A stretch of 64,000 nt of DNA from Kuschelorhynchus macadamiae (lineage: Eukaryota > Arthropoda > Insecta > Coleoptera > Curculionidae), in contig JAUTXW010002479.1 of assembly GCA_030620095.1 (NCBI GenBank), positions 310,001 to 374,000 of the forward strand. The letters are read 5' to 3'. Within the stretch, counting starts at the first letter, position 1; each line of letters opens with the position of its first letter. The notes beneath the pieces are model-generated. The model did not search any database. It was not told the DNA's origin and saw only the letters and a list, made by a program, of their open reading frames with translations. Positions 46,601-58,690 of the stretch are shown here, piece after piece. Made by a program: the position numbers and the translations under genes.

Positions 46601-49288
46601 TACTACAACACACAGAACAGAACAAAATCATTAAAAAACTAAAAGAATATATAAACAACAACCATCGAACGCGGTTACAAAAATGACAACAATGCAGCGT
46701 CTGTTTTGTAATTAGAGTATAAACAAGAGTGCTATGATGATCGCTATGAATGAGTAGTTGTACTCTTTATGGAGTAAAGTCGTTATGAACTTACCAATAC
46801 ATGCGAACGGCAGCTTTTCGGAGAGCTGTAGGTTGCAGGTTCTCGGGTACATCTTTCGAAATTAAAGTGGGCGCCACCTAATTGACTGTGACTCAATTAG
46901 GAAGAAATCTATATTGATATTTAAATGCAGACAAAATAAAGACTTGGAGGGCTTTTCAATAAAACACTATATAAAGTGCAGACTGTCAAATTTTAATGAT
47001 ACCTTGATCTATTGTTTTTTTTTGAGTTGTTTTATAAAATAATTTTTGACATGTGAAATTTAGCTTACATTCAAAAATTCAATTGACATTAAGATAAAAA
47101 AATAAAACAAGAAAATGTAAAATATATATAAAATATATCAAATATGTGAAATGTGATGTGATAGAAATGTCATGACACAAATATGTAAATATGAAAATTA
47201 AATTAAATAGCGCACAGGGAAACAAAAATTCATGAATTTTCTTTTAAGACACTGCCGCAAGGAAAAAGTTATAAAAGTATAAAGTATTTCGCCAAGGCTG
47301 TTTTACAAAAAAAATAGGTTACTTACTTTCTTTCTGCTACCTTATATAAAATTTATAAATATAAAAGCTAAGCTATTTACAACACAACTATTCAAAGACA
47401 TTACCTTACCTCTAGTCATCTAGAGGGCTCCTTCGACGCCAACGGTCACCAATAAAGGGAATTTCCAGACATCTAGAAAGGCTTCTCGAGGACCGACAGC
47501 CAAAAACAAAATTCAGGACGCCATTCTGTTTATAAAAGATAATTGCGAATTAGCTCACAGCAGGAAACTAATTTGAAAATCGACTTACCACATGGTTGAT
47601 CAAATGTGGAACCAAACAAAACGGGACCAAAATTTAGGGCCAGATGATGTCCATAAATAGCCCTTAGGCTTTCAACAGCACTGCACTTTAAAATAAATTA
47701 CTTGACATTCTTTCAGTACTTTAAAAAATTCGTCCATTAAGGTATTTTTATAAAGCCGGACACATGTTGCATCTCTAAGGAGAGCCAATAAAAAAAGGGC
47801 GAGAAAATCAGCTCCAGAAAATTCAAAGAAGTTTGACATTCCCCTCCATCATTCTTCCTCACTTCAGACTTATGCCAACCTAATGCCATAAAATAAAATA
47901 ATAATTACAGTGGAAATCAGTTAGAAGGGAGCAAGAAGCCGATAACATTCGGTGTCCCCGAATAGAGGTGTAGAATTGCTCCTGAGCATAACAAAAATCG
48001 TGACTTAAATTAAAAAACACGACACTGTCAAAGCTGGCTGGATGCCAAAAAATAAGAAACCAATAAAACCATAGTGACAGAAGAGAAAGGCAGGCAAATT
48101 CCGAATATTTGTAAACAAAACAAAAACAAATTTCTTTTGTTTTAATTTAGAGAAGTTGAAAATACTTTACAAAATGTAATCCAATGAATTATGAATAAAA
48201 CATATTGAGGTATGTAAAATATAATTTACATAAAAGTCTTGATATTTTAAAGGTTATATTTAACTGCAAATTATAACGTTCAATTTTGTTTCAGATTACT
48301 AATGGGCTTAAAATAATGAAAAACCATCAGCAAAATGTCTGTTTAACATTCCAAGTAAACATAAAGAAAAACAAAAACAAAAGCTATGTAAACTGAAACT
48401 TTCTAATAGTTCAAGTGTCCTCGAAGTGTCAAATTGATATGTTACAAGAAAGAAGAGAGTAAATATGTTTATCATAATTCATGTGAGTGAAATGGACTGA
48501 AAGAAGAAACCAAAAAAAACAGAATATTTTATTGTAAATGAAAAAATTGTTATTTTATAATAATAAAGAAGGCCAGTATCTTATGAACTAAAACTGATTA
48601 TATATTCAAAATATGTCACTTTCAATAGTAACACCTTATTAATAAAGATTCTATTAACTTTCTTTTATAAAGTGTATGATATGTAAATTTGAAAAAATCC
48701 AACTCCTAGAGTTATTCGACAGGATGGTGTTAGAACACTGTGTGAAAATCAGTAACTCATAACTAGCCAAATTTTGTAATTGCCTCACTGTTACTATAAA
48801 CTAAATAATTATACATAAATTTGAAAAGGTTATATCTTAAGGAACGTAAATTTGGCATAGCTTCGTTACCAGTTCTATTTGGTAATATTTTTATTATTAC
48901 ATTTTTGTAATTTTTTAAAGACCTTTAGTCAATTACTTAGAAGTAAATTGATGTTTTATAATCTAAGGTTAATTATTGTGTGTAGTTTTTGGATAAACAA
49001 ATAACTATGTTATGAAAAAATATAAACATATTGGAGAAATTCAATAAAGCTTGGCTTAGGATATTTGACAATTTTTAAAACGTGACAACAACAGACACCT
49101 ATCGATGTAGTGGAGAGGGAAGAAATTCGATCTATGATCCCGTGTTAAATGTAAATAGCTGTGTCTCTCTTGTTTTCATAGTCTAAGATGGCAAGTATCA
49201 AGTCATAACGCATAGGCTGCTTTTACTGTTGTGTTAATAAAGTACACTTAGCGACTAATAATATAAGTTTGGATTTTTTATTTCGTAA
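46601..49288. other. No gene recognised; one perfect hairpin
   Basis: A long stretch without ORFs above 60 codons. 46877-46901 is a perfect hairpin with a 9-bp stem CCTAATTGA/TCAATTAGG and a 7-base loop. A region near 47400-47900 is GC-richer, with no domain in six frames that I can see. Near 49236 a word ATAAAGTACACTTAGCGACT recurs at 51287 beyond the piggyBac remnant. Confidence 0.4.
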
Positions 49289-50700
49289 TTTAAATATTCT
49301 GGTCCCGTAAGAAATACAAATAAGTTAACTGAAGAAGAATTAGAAGCTATCGGGAATGCGGTTTTGAAGAATGCTTCTGACGAAGTGGATACAGTGGACA
49401 AGGTTGACGAGGATGTATTAGATGAGAATATAGAATATGGCTATCAGGATAGTTCTGAGGAGGAAATTTTGTGTGAGGAATATTATAAATATTTTTCCTA
49501 AGCGGCTAGTTAGCAAAAAAACAGCCACAGATGAAATATTAGCTTTTCTTCATTTTCATACTGACGAGATAGTTGAACGTATAGTAATTTGTACGAACAC
49601 TTTTGTAAAAAATAATACATTTTTGCTAGAGATAGAGAGGCAAAGGAGACAACAAAAGAGGAAATCTTATCACTGTTTGGACTTCTTATTCTCATTGGTT
49701 TAAAAAACAAAGTCATACAAATTTTCAAGAACTTAGGTGTTCAGATGGTAGAAGAATGGAAATTTCCCGTGCATGTATAAGCTCTAGAAGATTTCTATTT
49801 GCAGCTATTAGATTTGTTGACATAAATGACAGACACGTAGGACGTGTAACTTATAAAATAGCACCAATTAGGGTAATTTTTGACAAAATTGTTACTCAGT
49901 GTAAGGCAAGCTACTGTATTGGAGAATTTATAACCATTGATGAGATGTTAGTAGCCTTCCGGGGACATTGCAGCTCTATCCAATATAATTCGAAAAACTC
50001 GCCAAGTATGGTTTGAAGAATTTTGCATTTCTAAAACGTATTATGTGAGTAATCATACTGTAGTTAACAACTTCCAGTGCCTAATATGAAGGACAATACT
50101 CCCACAGCAATTGTATATAGGTTATGTGAACCCTATAAAGGCGAAAACAGAAATTTCACCAGCGTTAACTAGTACACTAGTTATTCTTTAAGTCGGCAAC
50201 TATTAGCTAAGAAAATTACTTTAGTAAGTACTCTGAAAAAACAACAAGCGAGAAATTGGATCTTTTGCCAATAAATCAAGATCATTGCCCTCTTCAATTT
50301 TTGCATTTCAAAATAACATCACATTGGTATCATATAGTCAAAAAAGAACAAGGCAGTAATTTTGTTGTCAACAATACGTGATGACTATGTGGTAGATCCA
50401 CAGAATGACAAGCCCTATATTGTCTTGTTTTACAAATCCACAAAAGGCGGAATAGATACAGTAGACCAAATATGTGGCAACTATTCAGGTCAAAGAAAAA
50501 CTCAAAGATGGTCACTAATTGTATTTTTTCGAATTCTTGATATAGCAGTCATCAATTGTAACAATGTTTACAATTTTTTGAATCCAAATGAATTTAAGGA
50601 GGAACGAATGTTCTTGAAAAATCTTTCACTCATGAAACTTCAACTAATAACAAGGGCACACATTTTTCAGTGGATATAAACCTTTCTTTGCCAAAATATA
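49289..50700 (+). pseudogene. piggyBac-like transposase remnant
   Basis: Acidic N-terminus (NKLTEEELEAIGNAVL, DVLDENIEYGYQDSSEEEIL), then in shifted frames TDEIVERIVICTNTF, ISRACISSRRFLFAAIRFVD, and TIDEMLVAFRGHCSSIQY, the piggyBac signature with a catalytic Asp ('DE.MV.FRGR..F.QY.P.KP'). The C-terminal frame (50362-50679) has DKPYIVLFYKSTKGGIDTVD, where DTVDQ holds another catalytic Asp, and RWSLIVFFRILDIAVIN. Two or three frameshifts and loss of the middle region break it. In the family the protein cuts and pastes at TTAA. I could not fix the terminal repeats. Confidence 0.85.
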
Positions 50701-51029
50701 AACCACAAGTGAATTATAATAGACTAGAACCTAAGAAGGCCAGAGGGAGATGTTCCCTATACAACAGGAAAAAATAGAGTAGCACCCAAGTAGCACTGTT
50801 AGTCATGAATACGTCATTGTTATCACAAGTATTTTCATTGAAGTAACCGGAACTTGGTCTGACTGACTATTATGTAGATAGTACGGAATTGTGTAGTTCT
50901 ATTTAAGTAGTCGAATAATAAAAATTCACCCTATTCGCATTTCCTTATTTCTGTCTTTATTTAGTTCATTTTAACAATATGTATGGTTCGTTTTAATATA
51001 AACAAAACAGTTAGGCGTGCGCCGATCGT
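50701..51029. other. 3' flank of the piggyBac remnant
   Basis: Continues with PKKARGRCSLYNRK-like basic residues just after the last frame, which fits the Cys-rich or basic C-terminus of piggyBac, then non-coding sequence. Confidence 0.35.
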
Positions 51030-51290
51030 AAGAGTATGAGTCCCGATAGGATGAAAGTATTTGTACAACTACTATGTGTCTATAAAAATTTAAGGTAAAT
51101 GATATAATTTATTATGCTTGCTTAAATAATATTGTTTATATATGTATCGAAACATTCCGTAGACAGACTAGTCTATGTTGAGATATGTAATTTTATTAAA
51201 TATTTGCTTCAATTAATTTATAGTTAAATATTTTTATCCAGTTGCGAAAAAGCCAAAAAAGATTTTAGTTTTTCAAATTTTTTTATGTTG
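51030..51290 (+). repeat. Left arm of a long inverted repeat
   Basis: Contains GTGCGCCGATCGTAAGA, ACTACTATGTGTCT, AACATTCCGTAGACAGACTA and GAAAAAGCCAAAAAAGATTT. All recur in reverse at 54705-54922. Arms of about 220-260 bases lie 3.4 kb apart. Confidence 0.75.
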
Positions 51291-51419
51291 AATAAAATAC
51301 ACGTAGCGACTAATTACGTTAAAGTAATTTGAGCGACTACCTAAGGGTTAGATATATATTTATCCACACTAACAAAATTCACTCTTTTCTGTTTAATGCT
51401 TTTAATTTGATTTTAATAG

Positions 51420-51840
51420 CTCATTAGACCCAAATGAATGTTATCAAAAATATTGCAAAAGGCAGACAGTGCAAAAGCATTCATATTCGCTCTCCGAACT
51501 TTTGCATATTCCTCGATTTGAATATTTTAAAAAGGGCTTATCTTTAACTTTCGTGTGTGCCTTTACCTGAACCTTACTGAGTTTAAGTATATTCTAAGGC
51601 GACAAAATTCTTACGGATATTCCAGGGATGCTCGTTCCCAATGTTATTTTTATTCTCATCAAATATTAAGACTATTCAAGCTACGAATTTTCTTGAGAAA
51701 CATGTATCCAGCCGCAGTTTTCAGACGTTTTGTCGACTTAATATATACCGAACTGAAAAGATTTCAGTCTTGAACAGAATTATATCGAGAAGTATGATAC
51801 AAGAACTAGGAAAACTCATGAATATTTCAATTAATTTTTA
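51420..51840 (+). repeat. Unclassified repeat with a conserved frame, copy 1
   Basis: Aligns in direct order with 61360-61785. Shared words: GTGTGTGCCTTTACCTGAAC, TTATTTTTATTCTCATCAAA and GTATCCAGCCGCAGTT. One frame is conserved in both copies: LFLFSSNIKTIQA, NF-EN, YPAAVFRRFVDL, TELKRF. The frame is broken differently in each copy, so the parent may have coded for a protein of unknown function. Confidence 0.65.
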
Positions 51841-52989
51841 AGATTTATATGTAATAATATATTACATGTTTGTTTAATGTCGACAGTGTGTAAAAAGGAA
51901 AAAAGTGAGCATCGGCTCGGATATTTAAAACGGAAGATCCCGTTTAATATTGTTTCAATAAAAAGGTACCTTTTTGTTTATTATAAAAATACTATGTCTA
52001 TCTGTCTTTTATCTTAAAAAAAAAACAGAAAATTGACAAGAACCCTATTATAAGAGGCACTATCTTCCTTTCTCATGACAGTTTAGGTGTATATTCTCTG
52101 TCATGCTAAAAAATTACTCCTTATCGCAGAGTCTTTGTCAAATTTCTCGGATGTCTTTAAAGATAAAGATATTAAGCAGCAAGTATTTTTATAATAAGCA
52201 AGAACATGCCCATTTATAGAAAAAATATTATAATTGGGGTTCCAATTAAAATAACAAAATCGATGTTCCTTTTATTGCTTTCCAATTGTTATTTGTTTAT
52301 TTTTAGCAAATTCTGACGATTCACAGAAAACCATCACCTAATAAGCTCCACACTTATTAACTGCGAGTTGTTTTATTATAGTGAATGTAATAATACCATA
52401 ACAAGGCGATATAACACTATTTTGGAATTATTTGAAAAATATAACCTTAATAACATCCAAATGTAATAAATTTCGGTTAGCTGTATTTTTACGAATGTAG
52501 ATATATGGATTCTGACCTAGGTATAAAAATAAATAAAAAACAAACTAACATTCTATATTTTATTTTGTATTAACTGAAAGTGAATTTAAAGTTGTGGCTG
52601 TAATGTTACAGGCATTGCTTTTAAATTGTAAATCACATTTTTAGGGCCAATATTTCCATCCCCAAATAACTTTATTTTTCGAATATATTTAACACGGAAA
52701 CGATTGTTGGGACAATTGTAACCATGGAAAATGTCTATCGAATAAAATTATACGGAGATGAAAATACCAGCCCTTAGTAATAGAATAGTCCAGATTTAAG
52801 GCAACACTTTTTAATGTTAAAACCAAAAAATAAATTATGTTTTTGGAACTTCTTCAACTTCTTTTTGAATTTAATTTACATTACAAAAAACATAAATGTG
52901 TGGAAGTATCATCTCATACAATGATTTCGAACAAACTGCACATCTAATATCTAAATATGAATATATAAATCTTCGTTTATAATACGTGT
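51841..52989. other. No gene recognised
   Basis: AT-rich sequence without ORFs above 60 codons. Confidence 0.4.
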
Positions 52990-53343
52990 TTATATGTTCG
53001 TGAGCACCATTTCCAAAAGACAATTGATGTATGTAATAACAGAAGTAACATAATGTATTTTTATGTCTAATAACGTACGAACTACATAACTTTGGACAAT
53101 TCGAAATATTTTTTCTATGAAATGTTCACGAAAAATCGGTACTAACGCCTTATTTGCCGTTGCATTTTCATCAGCTTGGTCAATTTCTAGATCTGAATCA
53201 CCCGATTCAATGTCATTCGAAATAAAATTGTTTACATCTTGAAGCTCCAAACGTTCTCATTCAGCAAGGTAGACGTTTACACAATCATAAATGTTCACCA
53301 CTTCCAATACTTCATCCGGTAAAATTTCGTCCACATTAGCCAT
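52990..53343 (-). pseudogene. Acidic ORF beside the RING-finger ORF
   Basis: Starts with MANVDEILPDEVLEVVNIYD, passes one stop after VYLAE, and continues as ERLELQDVNNFISNDIESGD with DSDLEIDQADENA. The first 75 residues are strongly acidic; the second half (EHFIEKIFRIVQ onward) is basic-hydrophobic and may be out of the true frame. No family recognised. It follows the RING frame on the same strand after only ten bases, so both may come from one transcript or element. Confidence 0.4.
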
Positions 53344-53353
53344 GTTTATAGAG

Positions 53354-53703
53354 TTAAAATGGTTTTAAATCAACTTTCACTGCACTCAGATTCAAGTTTT
53401 TAAATTCCATAAGGTGGCAATAATGCAAAAGAATGGTTTCAGAATTAAATAACAAAATGATAAAGCAATACTCTTTTCTACACAATGGACACGTTAAAAG
53501 ACTGCCCACCGTCCACTCGACTAAACAGTTACGACAAAATTTATGCTCACAAGAATTAGGCCTGCATCTTTTTCATTTTTTAAAGTTATATAGCAAATAA
53601 GACACTCGTCGGAAATTTCTTCTATCACTTTATTTTCTTTTTTATTTATTTTTCATTTTACTTGCTTTAAAACTCTTCGAGAGCCCTTTTTTCTTTTAGA
53701 CAT
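53354..53703 (-). pseudogene. RING-finger (C3HC4) protein, frameshifted
   Basis: From ATG on the minus strand: MSKRKKGSRRVLKQVK, a stop, then NKVIEEISDECLICYITLKN, a frameshift, and CEHKFCRNCLVEWTVGSL followed by LTCPLCRKEYCF. The spacing CxxC ... CxHxxCxxC ... CPxC is that of a RING finger; all metal ligands are visible in the two frames. RING proteins of this type are usually E3 ubiquitin ligases. The basic N-terminus may be a nuclear signal. One stop and one frameshift break it, unless the stop is bypassed by splicing. Intronless retrocopy or transposon cargo are both possible. Confidence 0.65.
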
Positions 53704-53970
53704 TTGACAAGTTTCAGAATTGTTTGTTACTTTACATTTACAACTTTAAATTGAAGCAGCAAAAGCGTATTCACCCCTTATAAACTTTACTTTTAATTAA
53801 TTACCTTATATTATTGATCATAGCTTCCTTCGGCGACAAGGCTAAGTTAACGAACTCAGTTGAATAATTTTCAATATTAGAAAGGAAGAGGAATAGATAA
53901 AATTTTAAGATGATAGGGAGAAGGAGGAGTAGATGCATAATGAGGAGGAGGAGGATACTGATACTGATCC
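53704..53970. other. No gene; purine-rich stretch at the right
   Basis: A GGAGGAGGAG-rich low-complexity tract lies near 53900-53965 at the broken end of PLE-A copy 4. Confidence 0.5.
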
Positions 53971-54690
53971 CATAGCTGCCCCTGGGGTTTGTTCATAAAG
54001 AGTATCTTGAAAAATGAACTAAGTAGATGTAAGATATGCTTCCACTAGCTCTACTACGTTGTTATGAAGATTATTATGTTCCAATATGTCTGATATAATG
54101 GGAATTGAATCGTTAACAGGAACATTTATGTATAGTGGTTCTACACGAAACTAGCCAAAATTTGCTCGGGATCCAACTGAATTGCCTTAAGCTTTTCCAT
54201 GAAATGTGCAGAGTTTTTTATAATCGAATCTGGTTTAATTTGTATGTTGGCGAGTCTATTGCACTGACGATCGGTCAAAGTGTAACATTGTTCTTGTGTA
54301 TTTTGGGAAGACTGTAGAACCTGGGGATCTTGGAGCTACTTGGCTTTAATAATTTTTTCTCCGCTGATGGTATGCTGGATGCGTTAATCCGATTGATGAT
54401 GCGTCTTTCGACTCTACTTGTAGGGTCTACCTGCATAAGGTATGTTGTCCAAAAGTTGGATTACGTTTTTCACGTATTACGTTTTATCCATCACGACTGT
54501 GGCGTTGCCTTTATCTGCTGGAAGGACCAGGACGTCTGTTTTTTCATTTAATGTCTTCATCGCTGATTTTTCGGCTGCGGAGAACTTTGATTTCGGTGAT
54601 TTTGAATTTTTAATGATCTTCGCTCTCTCATATCTGATTTCATCTTCTTGCTCCACTGGCAATCTTCTTTTTAAATGTGTTCAAATTATT
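53971..54690 (-). pseudogene. PLE-A copy 4: N-terminal part and RT fingers
   Basis: Minus strand, right to left: RRLPVEQEDEIRYERAKI, SKFSAAEKSAMKTLNEKTDV and LVLPADKGNATVVMDKT, then pieces of the FYGLPKIHK region, KLKAIQLDPEQILASF and FQDTLYEQTPGAAMGS. It breaks off inside RT motif B and runs into the GGA-rich tract; YVDD and GIY-YIG are missing. Multiple frameshifts. The Ala-Asp-Lys-Gly-Asn block is the PLE N-terminal hallmark. Confidence 0.85.
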
Positions 54691-54704
54691 TGTTGCGTTT
54701 AGAT

Positions 54705-54922
54705 TGACAAACAAAAATCTTTTTTGGCTTTTTCGTAAATGAAATAAAAATAACATATCTTAACATGTAGACTAGTCTGTCTACGGAATGTTTCGATACA
54801 TAATATAAACAATATTATTTAAATAAGCATAAGAAATTACGTCATTTACCTTAAGTTTTTACAGACACATAGTAGTTGTACAAATATTTTCATCTTATCG
54901 GGACTCATCAGTGCGCCGATCA
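54705..54922 (-). repeat. Right arm of the long inverted repeat
   Basis: Reverse of the arm at 51030-51290. It sits between the N-terminal end of PLE-A copy 4 and its pseudo-LTR. Confidence 0.75.
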
Positions 54923-54925
54923 TAA

Positions 54926-55080
54926 GACAAGAGCATGTCGGGTATAAAAGTCCGCCTAAATCCCTCCGAGCTCATTCAGTATTCAGATCTCGTGGTGTAA
55001 AGATCCCTGAAGATGCTTCGGGCAATCGAAGTAGAAACATCGCATATTAATTCCAGTTTGACACGATCTAGATTGTTAAA
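54926..55080 (+). mobile_element. PLE-A copy 4: pseudo-LTR
   Basis: GTCGGGTATAAAAGTCC (TATA-like), CCGAGCTCATTCAGTATTC, the hammerhead-like motif, then AATTCCAGTTTGACACGATC. It stops before the common end seen in other copies. Confidence 0.8.
55007..55041 (+). ncRNA. Hammerhead-like core motif, PLE-A copy 4
   Basis: CTGAAGA, stem II GCTTCG/CGAAGT, GAAAC and ATC (GTC changed at its first base). Confidence 0.4.
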
Positions 55081-55525
55081 ATTGTGTCTCATACGTAACG
55101 TTACGATTTGTTTGCTTATAACTTCTTTAAGGAAAACGCTATAATCATGCGATTGTTTTGGTGAAATATTAGTTTTGGCAAAATATTTGCAATAAAAAAT
55201 GAATGGATACATTCAAATACAAAAACATTAAAAATAATAATTTTGTAATTAGATATTAATAAATAATAAAACAGGGCATACTACCAAGACCCGCTATTAT
55301 TTCTGATGCAGTCATGAATTTTGTCAATTGATTAAATACAATTTGATGCAGTTTTGGAGAGGTCGTTCATTACCCACCTGCAGTACTGTACACCTATATT
55401 TTTCTTCTAAAAACGTTATTTTTACCATTTTATCATCTCATCCTTCTCTTGAATGCTAATATTTTACCAAAAATCTCTTCAAGTCTTTTTTTTAATAAAG
55501 ATAATGTTATTAGGAATTTAAATAT
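55081..55525. other. No gene recognised
   Basis: AT-rich sequence; a 78-codon minus frame overlaps the pseudo-LTR and is not a gene. Confidence 0.4.
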
Positions 55526-55529
55526 TAAT

Positions 55530-55830
55530 CGACTTACCTGTAAGGTTGATTAATCGTAATTTTCCTAGCTTGTCCGTAGTTATAATTATCACAGTGTAGT
55601 TTCCGGAAATCTACCCATCAGCACGGATCTTTTTAAAATTTACAATCACACTTTCCGCCTGATATTCTTAACTGCCGATCTCTGCGTCCTTCCGTTGAAG
55701 TGCGACGATGGAAAATCGCTTATTAAATAGAATACCTATAGCAGGGTGGGCTGGGTAATAATTATATCTAAGGATAAGCTAGAAAAATTACGATTAATCA
55801 TCCTTACAGGTATCTCGATTAATCTTAAAA
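55530..55830. mobile_element. Small inverted-repeat element (MITE-like)
   Basis: TTACCTGTAAGGTTGATTAA and TCGTAATTTTCCTAGCTTGT at the left pair with CTAGAAAAATTACGATTAAT and CATCCTTACAGGTA at the right. A direct repeat ATAATTATYACAGTGTAG lies near 55583 and 55853. No ORF. Confidence 0.55.
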
Positions 55831-56017
55831 TTTTTCGTCGCTTAGCCTTGATATAATTATTACAGTGTAGATGTTCAGAGTAAAACAGCAATTTTCCTAA
55901 TAACTTCTCTGTTAATGTAATCAAGGAACTCAGACAAGTTACTTATGTAGTTACAGGACCTAATGAACGTCCTAATACTGAAAAAAAATCTATAATATAA
56001 AGATTATAATATAGTAA

Positions 56018-56880
56018 CTATGTTTTAGTTTTACACCTCTTGCAACTTAAAATAGTGCTAGGAATTATGTCGTTTGGATCTTTTACGGGTCTGTTGTAGA
56101 ATTTAAAAAATGTATTAGAGTTGGGTGTCCAACCTGCTGTATTCTTTATTTGTTGTTCACTTACACATACTCTATAAGCTGCAGAACTTGATGCATGGTG
56201 CTCACTATGAGATGAGAATATGGATGTGTCTATGCCTCCTAAAGATAAGGTTTTCTCTATAGTGGATGGCACACGTAACTCTGATCTTACTTTAAAATAA
56301 GGAAAAATGAGTGTAGGTTGTATTCTTCTGGATCCAGATATTTTTAATCTGTCAGGAACTTTAGTTTTGATTTAATCTTCTAATAGTCTAATATTCTCAA
56401 TTTTTATAAGAGAAAGAGGCTGCACTCTACTGGCAGATGTTAACGCCATAAGCGTAACAAGCTTATATAATACATTCTTTCTACTACGGGTTTCCATGTG
56501 AACTGATATTTAGAGATTAGTGAACGAATATTGGAAATACCTTTAAAAAATCACTGGGGTCTATGGAAGTGAATATCAAATTAAAAGTTGATCTGTAGGC
56601 ATTTAATATTGAGAAGGAATTTCCATTATTTAAAATTTCCATTGAAAGAATAAGGTATTTTTGGAAATTGTATTCGTAAAGATTTACTTGCTGACATACA
56701 AAAGTCCCAGAATTTTTTAAGCCGAATATTGTTTCAGGGTTCCTTCTGCTAGGGAAGATATTAATAAATTGATTGCAGTTTCTGGTACACCTTTTCTTAA
56801 AAGAGACCACAGAACCACTCCCTTGTCCTTTGTGGCCTTATTTAGAGATGAATATTTAACATTTCCTCCTCAATTTATAC
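56018..56880 (-). pseudogene. Tyrosine recombinase of a DIRS-like element
   Basis: Minus strand, right to left: LRKGVPETAINLLISSLAEG (core-binding domain), ILNAYRSTFNLIF, then TSASRVQPLSLIKIENI with the first catalytic Arg, DRLKISGSRRIQPTLIFPYF, and a clean frame with SLGGIDTSIFSSHSEHHASS and NTAGWTPNSNTFFKFYNRPV. In relatives the box is HSxRH; here the second catalytic Arg is His. The nucleophile Tyr in KFYNRP is present. Two or three frameshifts. Such recombinases insert circular retroelement DNA. Confidence 0.8.
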
Positions 56881-57548
56881 AGGAAATGGCTATTTGATTG
56901 TTTATTCTCAATAATATGCGAATATTTCTTTTATGTTTTGCAAAAGGCTTTAATGATTAATATGCAGTTCTGATCTCTTAATAATTCATATGCTATTTTC
57001 GTTCGAAAAACCACGGCATCCACAAAAACCTCCCCAACCCGTCGTTGAGGTATCCGAGTATATTTCACAAGAAAATTTGGTTGGTTTTATATCCTGACCT
57101 AATCCAATATGTTTGTACCGCCATGCGCCAGTCTAGTTTCGGTAATAATGAATGAGAAATACTTTTTTTTTTTGATAATTTAGAAAATCATCTTTTAGAG
57201 AAATATGTTTTATTGTTTGAAAAAGTATAATATGTACAAAACCATACGTTGTAGCAGTTTACCTATTAACATGGAACATTCCCTTAATGTACTTTTTTTA
57301 TTTTTCTTTTTAAAACTAAATATTAATTTTTTTAATAGCTAACATTTTTCACCAGGAAGCAAAATTTGCATCTCTATGGTATTATAAGTAAACCCCATTT
57401 GAGAGGAGACATTTTTTGTATTCTTCCAATACATTTTCCGAGATTCTTACACTAGGTTCAAAAAGGTATTTAGGATTTAAAAAAAAAATAATAATCTTTT
57501 AACCCATCCTAAAACCTTTTAGTTCTTTGTAATATTTTTCCAAGCCTG
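56881..57548. other. No gene recognised
   Basis: AT-rich flank between the recombinase and the mariner composite. It may hold decayed DIRS sequence, but no motif is visible. Confidence 0.4.
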
Positions 57549-57964
57549 TACAGGGTTTTCCCGTATATTTTTCCACCCACCTAGAGAGTTTATTTAAATA
57601 GAGGCGGAAACGACGTAAATACAAAAGCTGTTGGTTTTTTTGTGAAGATTTAGAATATTATATCATTAGAGCGACAATATTATTGGAAATGTCAAATATT
57701 GACAGGTTGTCAGTTTTTTTAAATGAAACACGCTGTATATTAAATCATATTCTTGAAGATCTTTTTTTTCTATTTTCAAATATATATACTTTTAATATAT
57801 TCTGTCAGTTAGTTTTGGATATATAAGCGTTTAAACATTAAAGAAATGGTAAGGTAATTTGTGCTAAAAAATAGTGAGCCAATTGCAATGAACGACGCAT
57901 TTTTGACGTTTACCGGTCAGAAGTATCTATTTACGAGCGTTTTTAATATCTAATACGTTGGACG

Positions 57965-58141
57965 ATGGGTTATTCGGAAGAAGAGAAACTCGACATGAAT
58001 GAATTATTTTATTTACATGGTAAAAATGCATCAATAGCTCGTAGCATAATCGTAAACATCGTTAAACAATTGAATGAAAGAAAAACACTTAAGCGAAAAG
58101 TTAGAATAGTGGTAAGAAACAATACCATAAAAAATCAATAA
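57965..58141 (+). pseudogene. Transposase N-terminus, duplicated left copy
   Basis: ATG frame MGYSEEEKLDMNELFYLHGK, NASIAR, then directly IIVNIVKQLNERKTLKRKVR. Compared with the right copy, about 15 residues of the helix-turn-helix domain (around HRRFPDRPTPT) are deleted in frame. It ends at a stop after 58 codons and never reaches the DDE domain. Confidence 0.85.
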
Positions 58142-58169
58142 TATAAAGTAGGTAAATAATAATATTAGC

Positions 58170-58690
58170 TTAAAGAACTAAGTTTTGGTTTTTTATATAG
58201 CCTCCTTTGTTCATAATGCATTTCTGAATATGTCTAAATTTTCTGTGTATGGATGCGTAGATAAAATGAGGTGATTGGGTGTTTAAATCGACGATTGTTT
58301 GGACTATATTTTGCTCTTAAGCTTGGGCGGTTCTTGGCTTGTTGTAGTATATCTTGTTTTTCAGATAACCCGACAAAAATATGTTCAATGGAGAGAGATC
58401 GGGACTGTTTGCTGGCCATCTTAATGGTCCATGTCTTCTAATCCAAAATGGATACATGTCGTTTAAAAAATTGATGACCGGCTGGACATTATGAGGAGGG
58501 GCACCATCTTGCCATATCAAATTAAGATATGAATTAATCAGTAGTTGTTCTAAATGCCCCTCGATTTCTTTTTCTAATAACTCATGATACCTTTGTCCGG
58601 TTAAATTCCTATTTAAAAATATGGGTCCAACAACATGATTGTTGTTTTTTCTATTTCTTGGCAAAAGTGTAATCGGTGTATTTTATTTTG
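58170..58690 (-). pseudogene. Tc1/mariner transposase, C-terminal DDE part
   Basis: Minus strand: NHVVGPIFLNRNLTGQRYHE, LIWQDGAPPHNVQPVINFLN with the second catalytic Asp, RHGPLRWPANSPDLSPLNIF with the third (SPDLSPL), SGYLKNKIYY, and after one stop the C-terminus IYASIHRKFRHIQKC up to GGYIKNQNLVL. The block with the first catalytic Asp is deleted. This is the type with DUF4817-like N-terminus common in insects. Confidence 0.85.
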
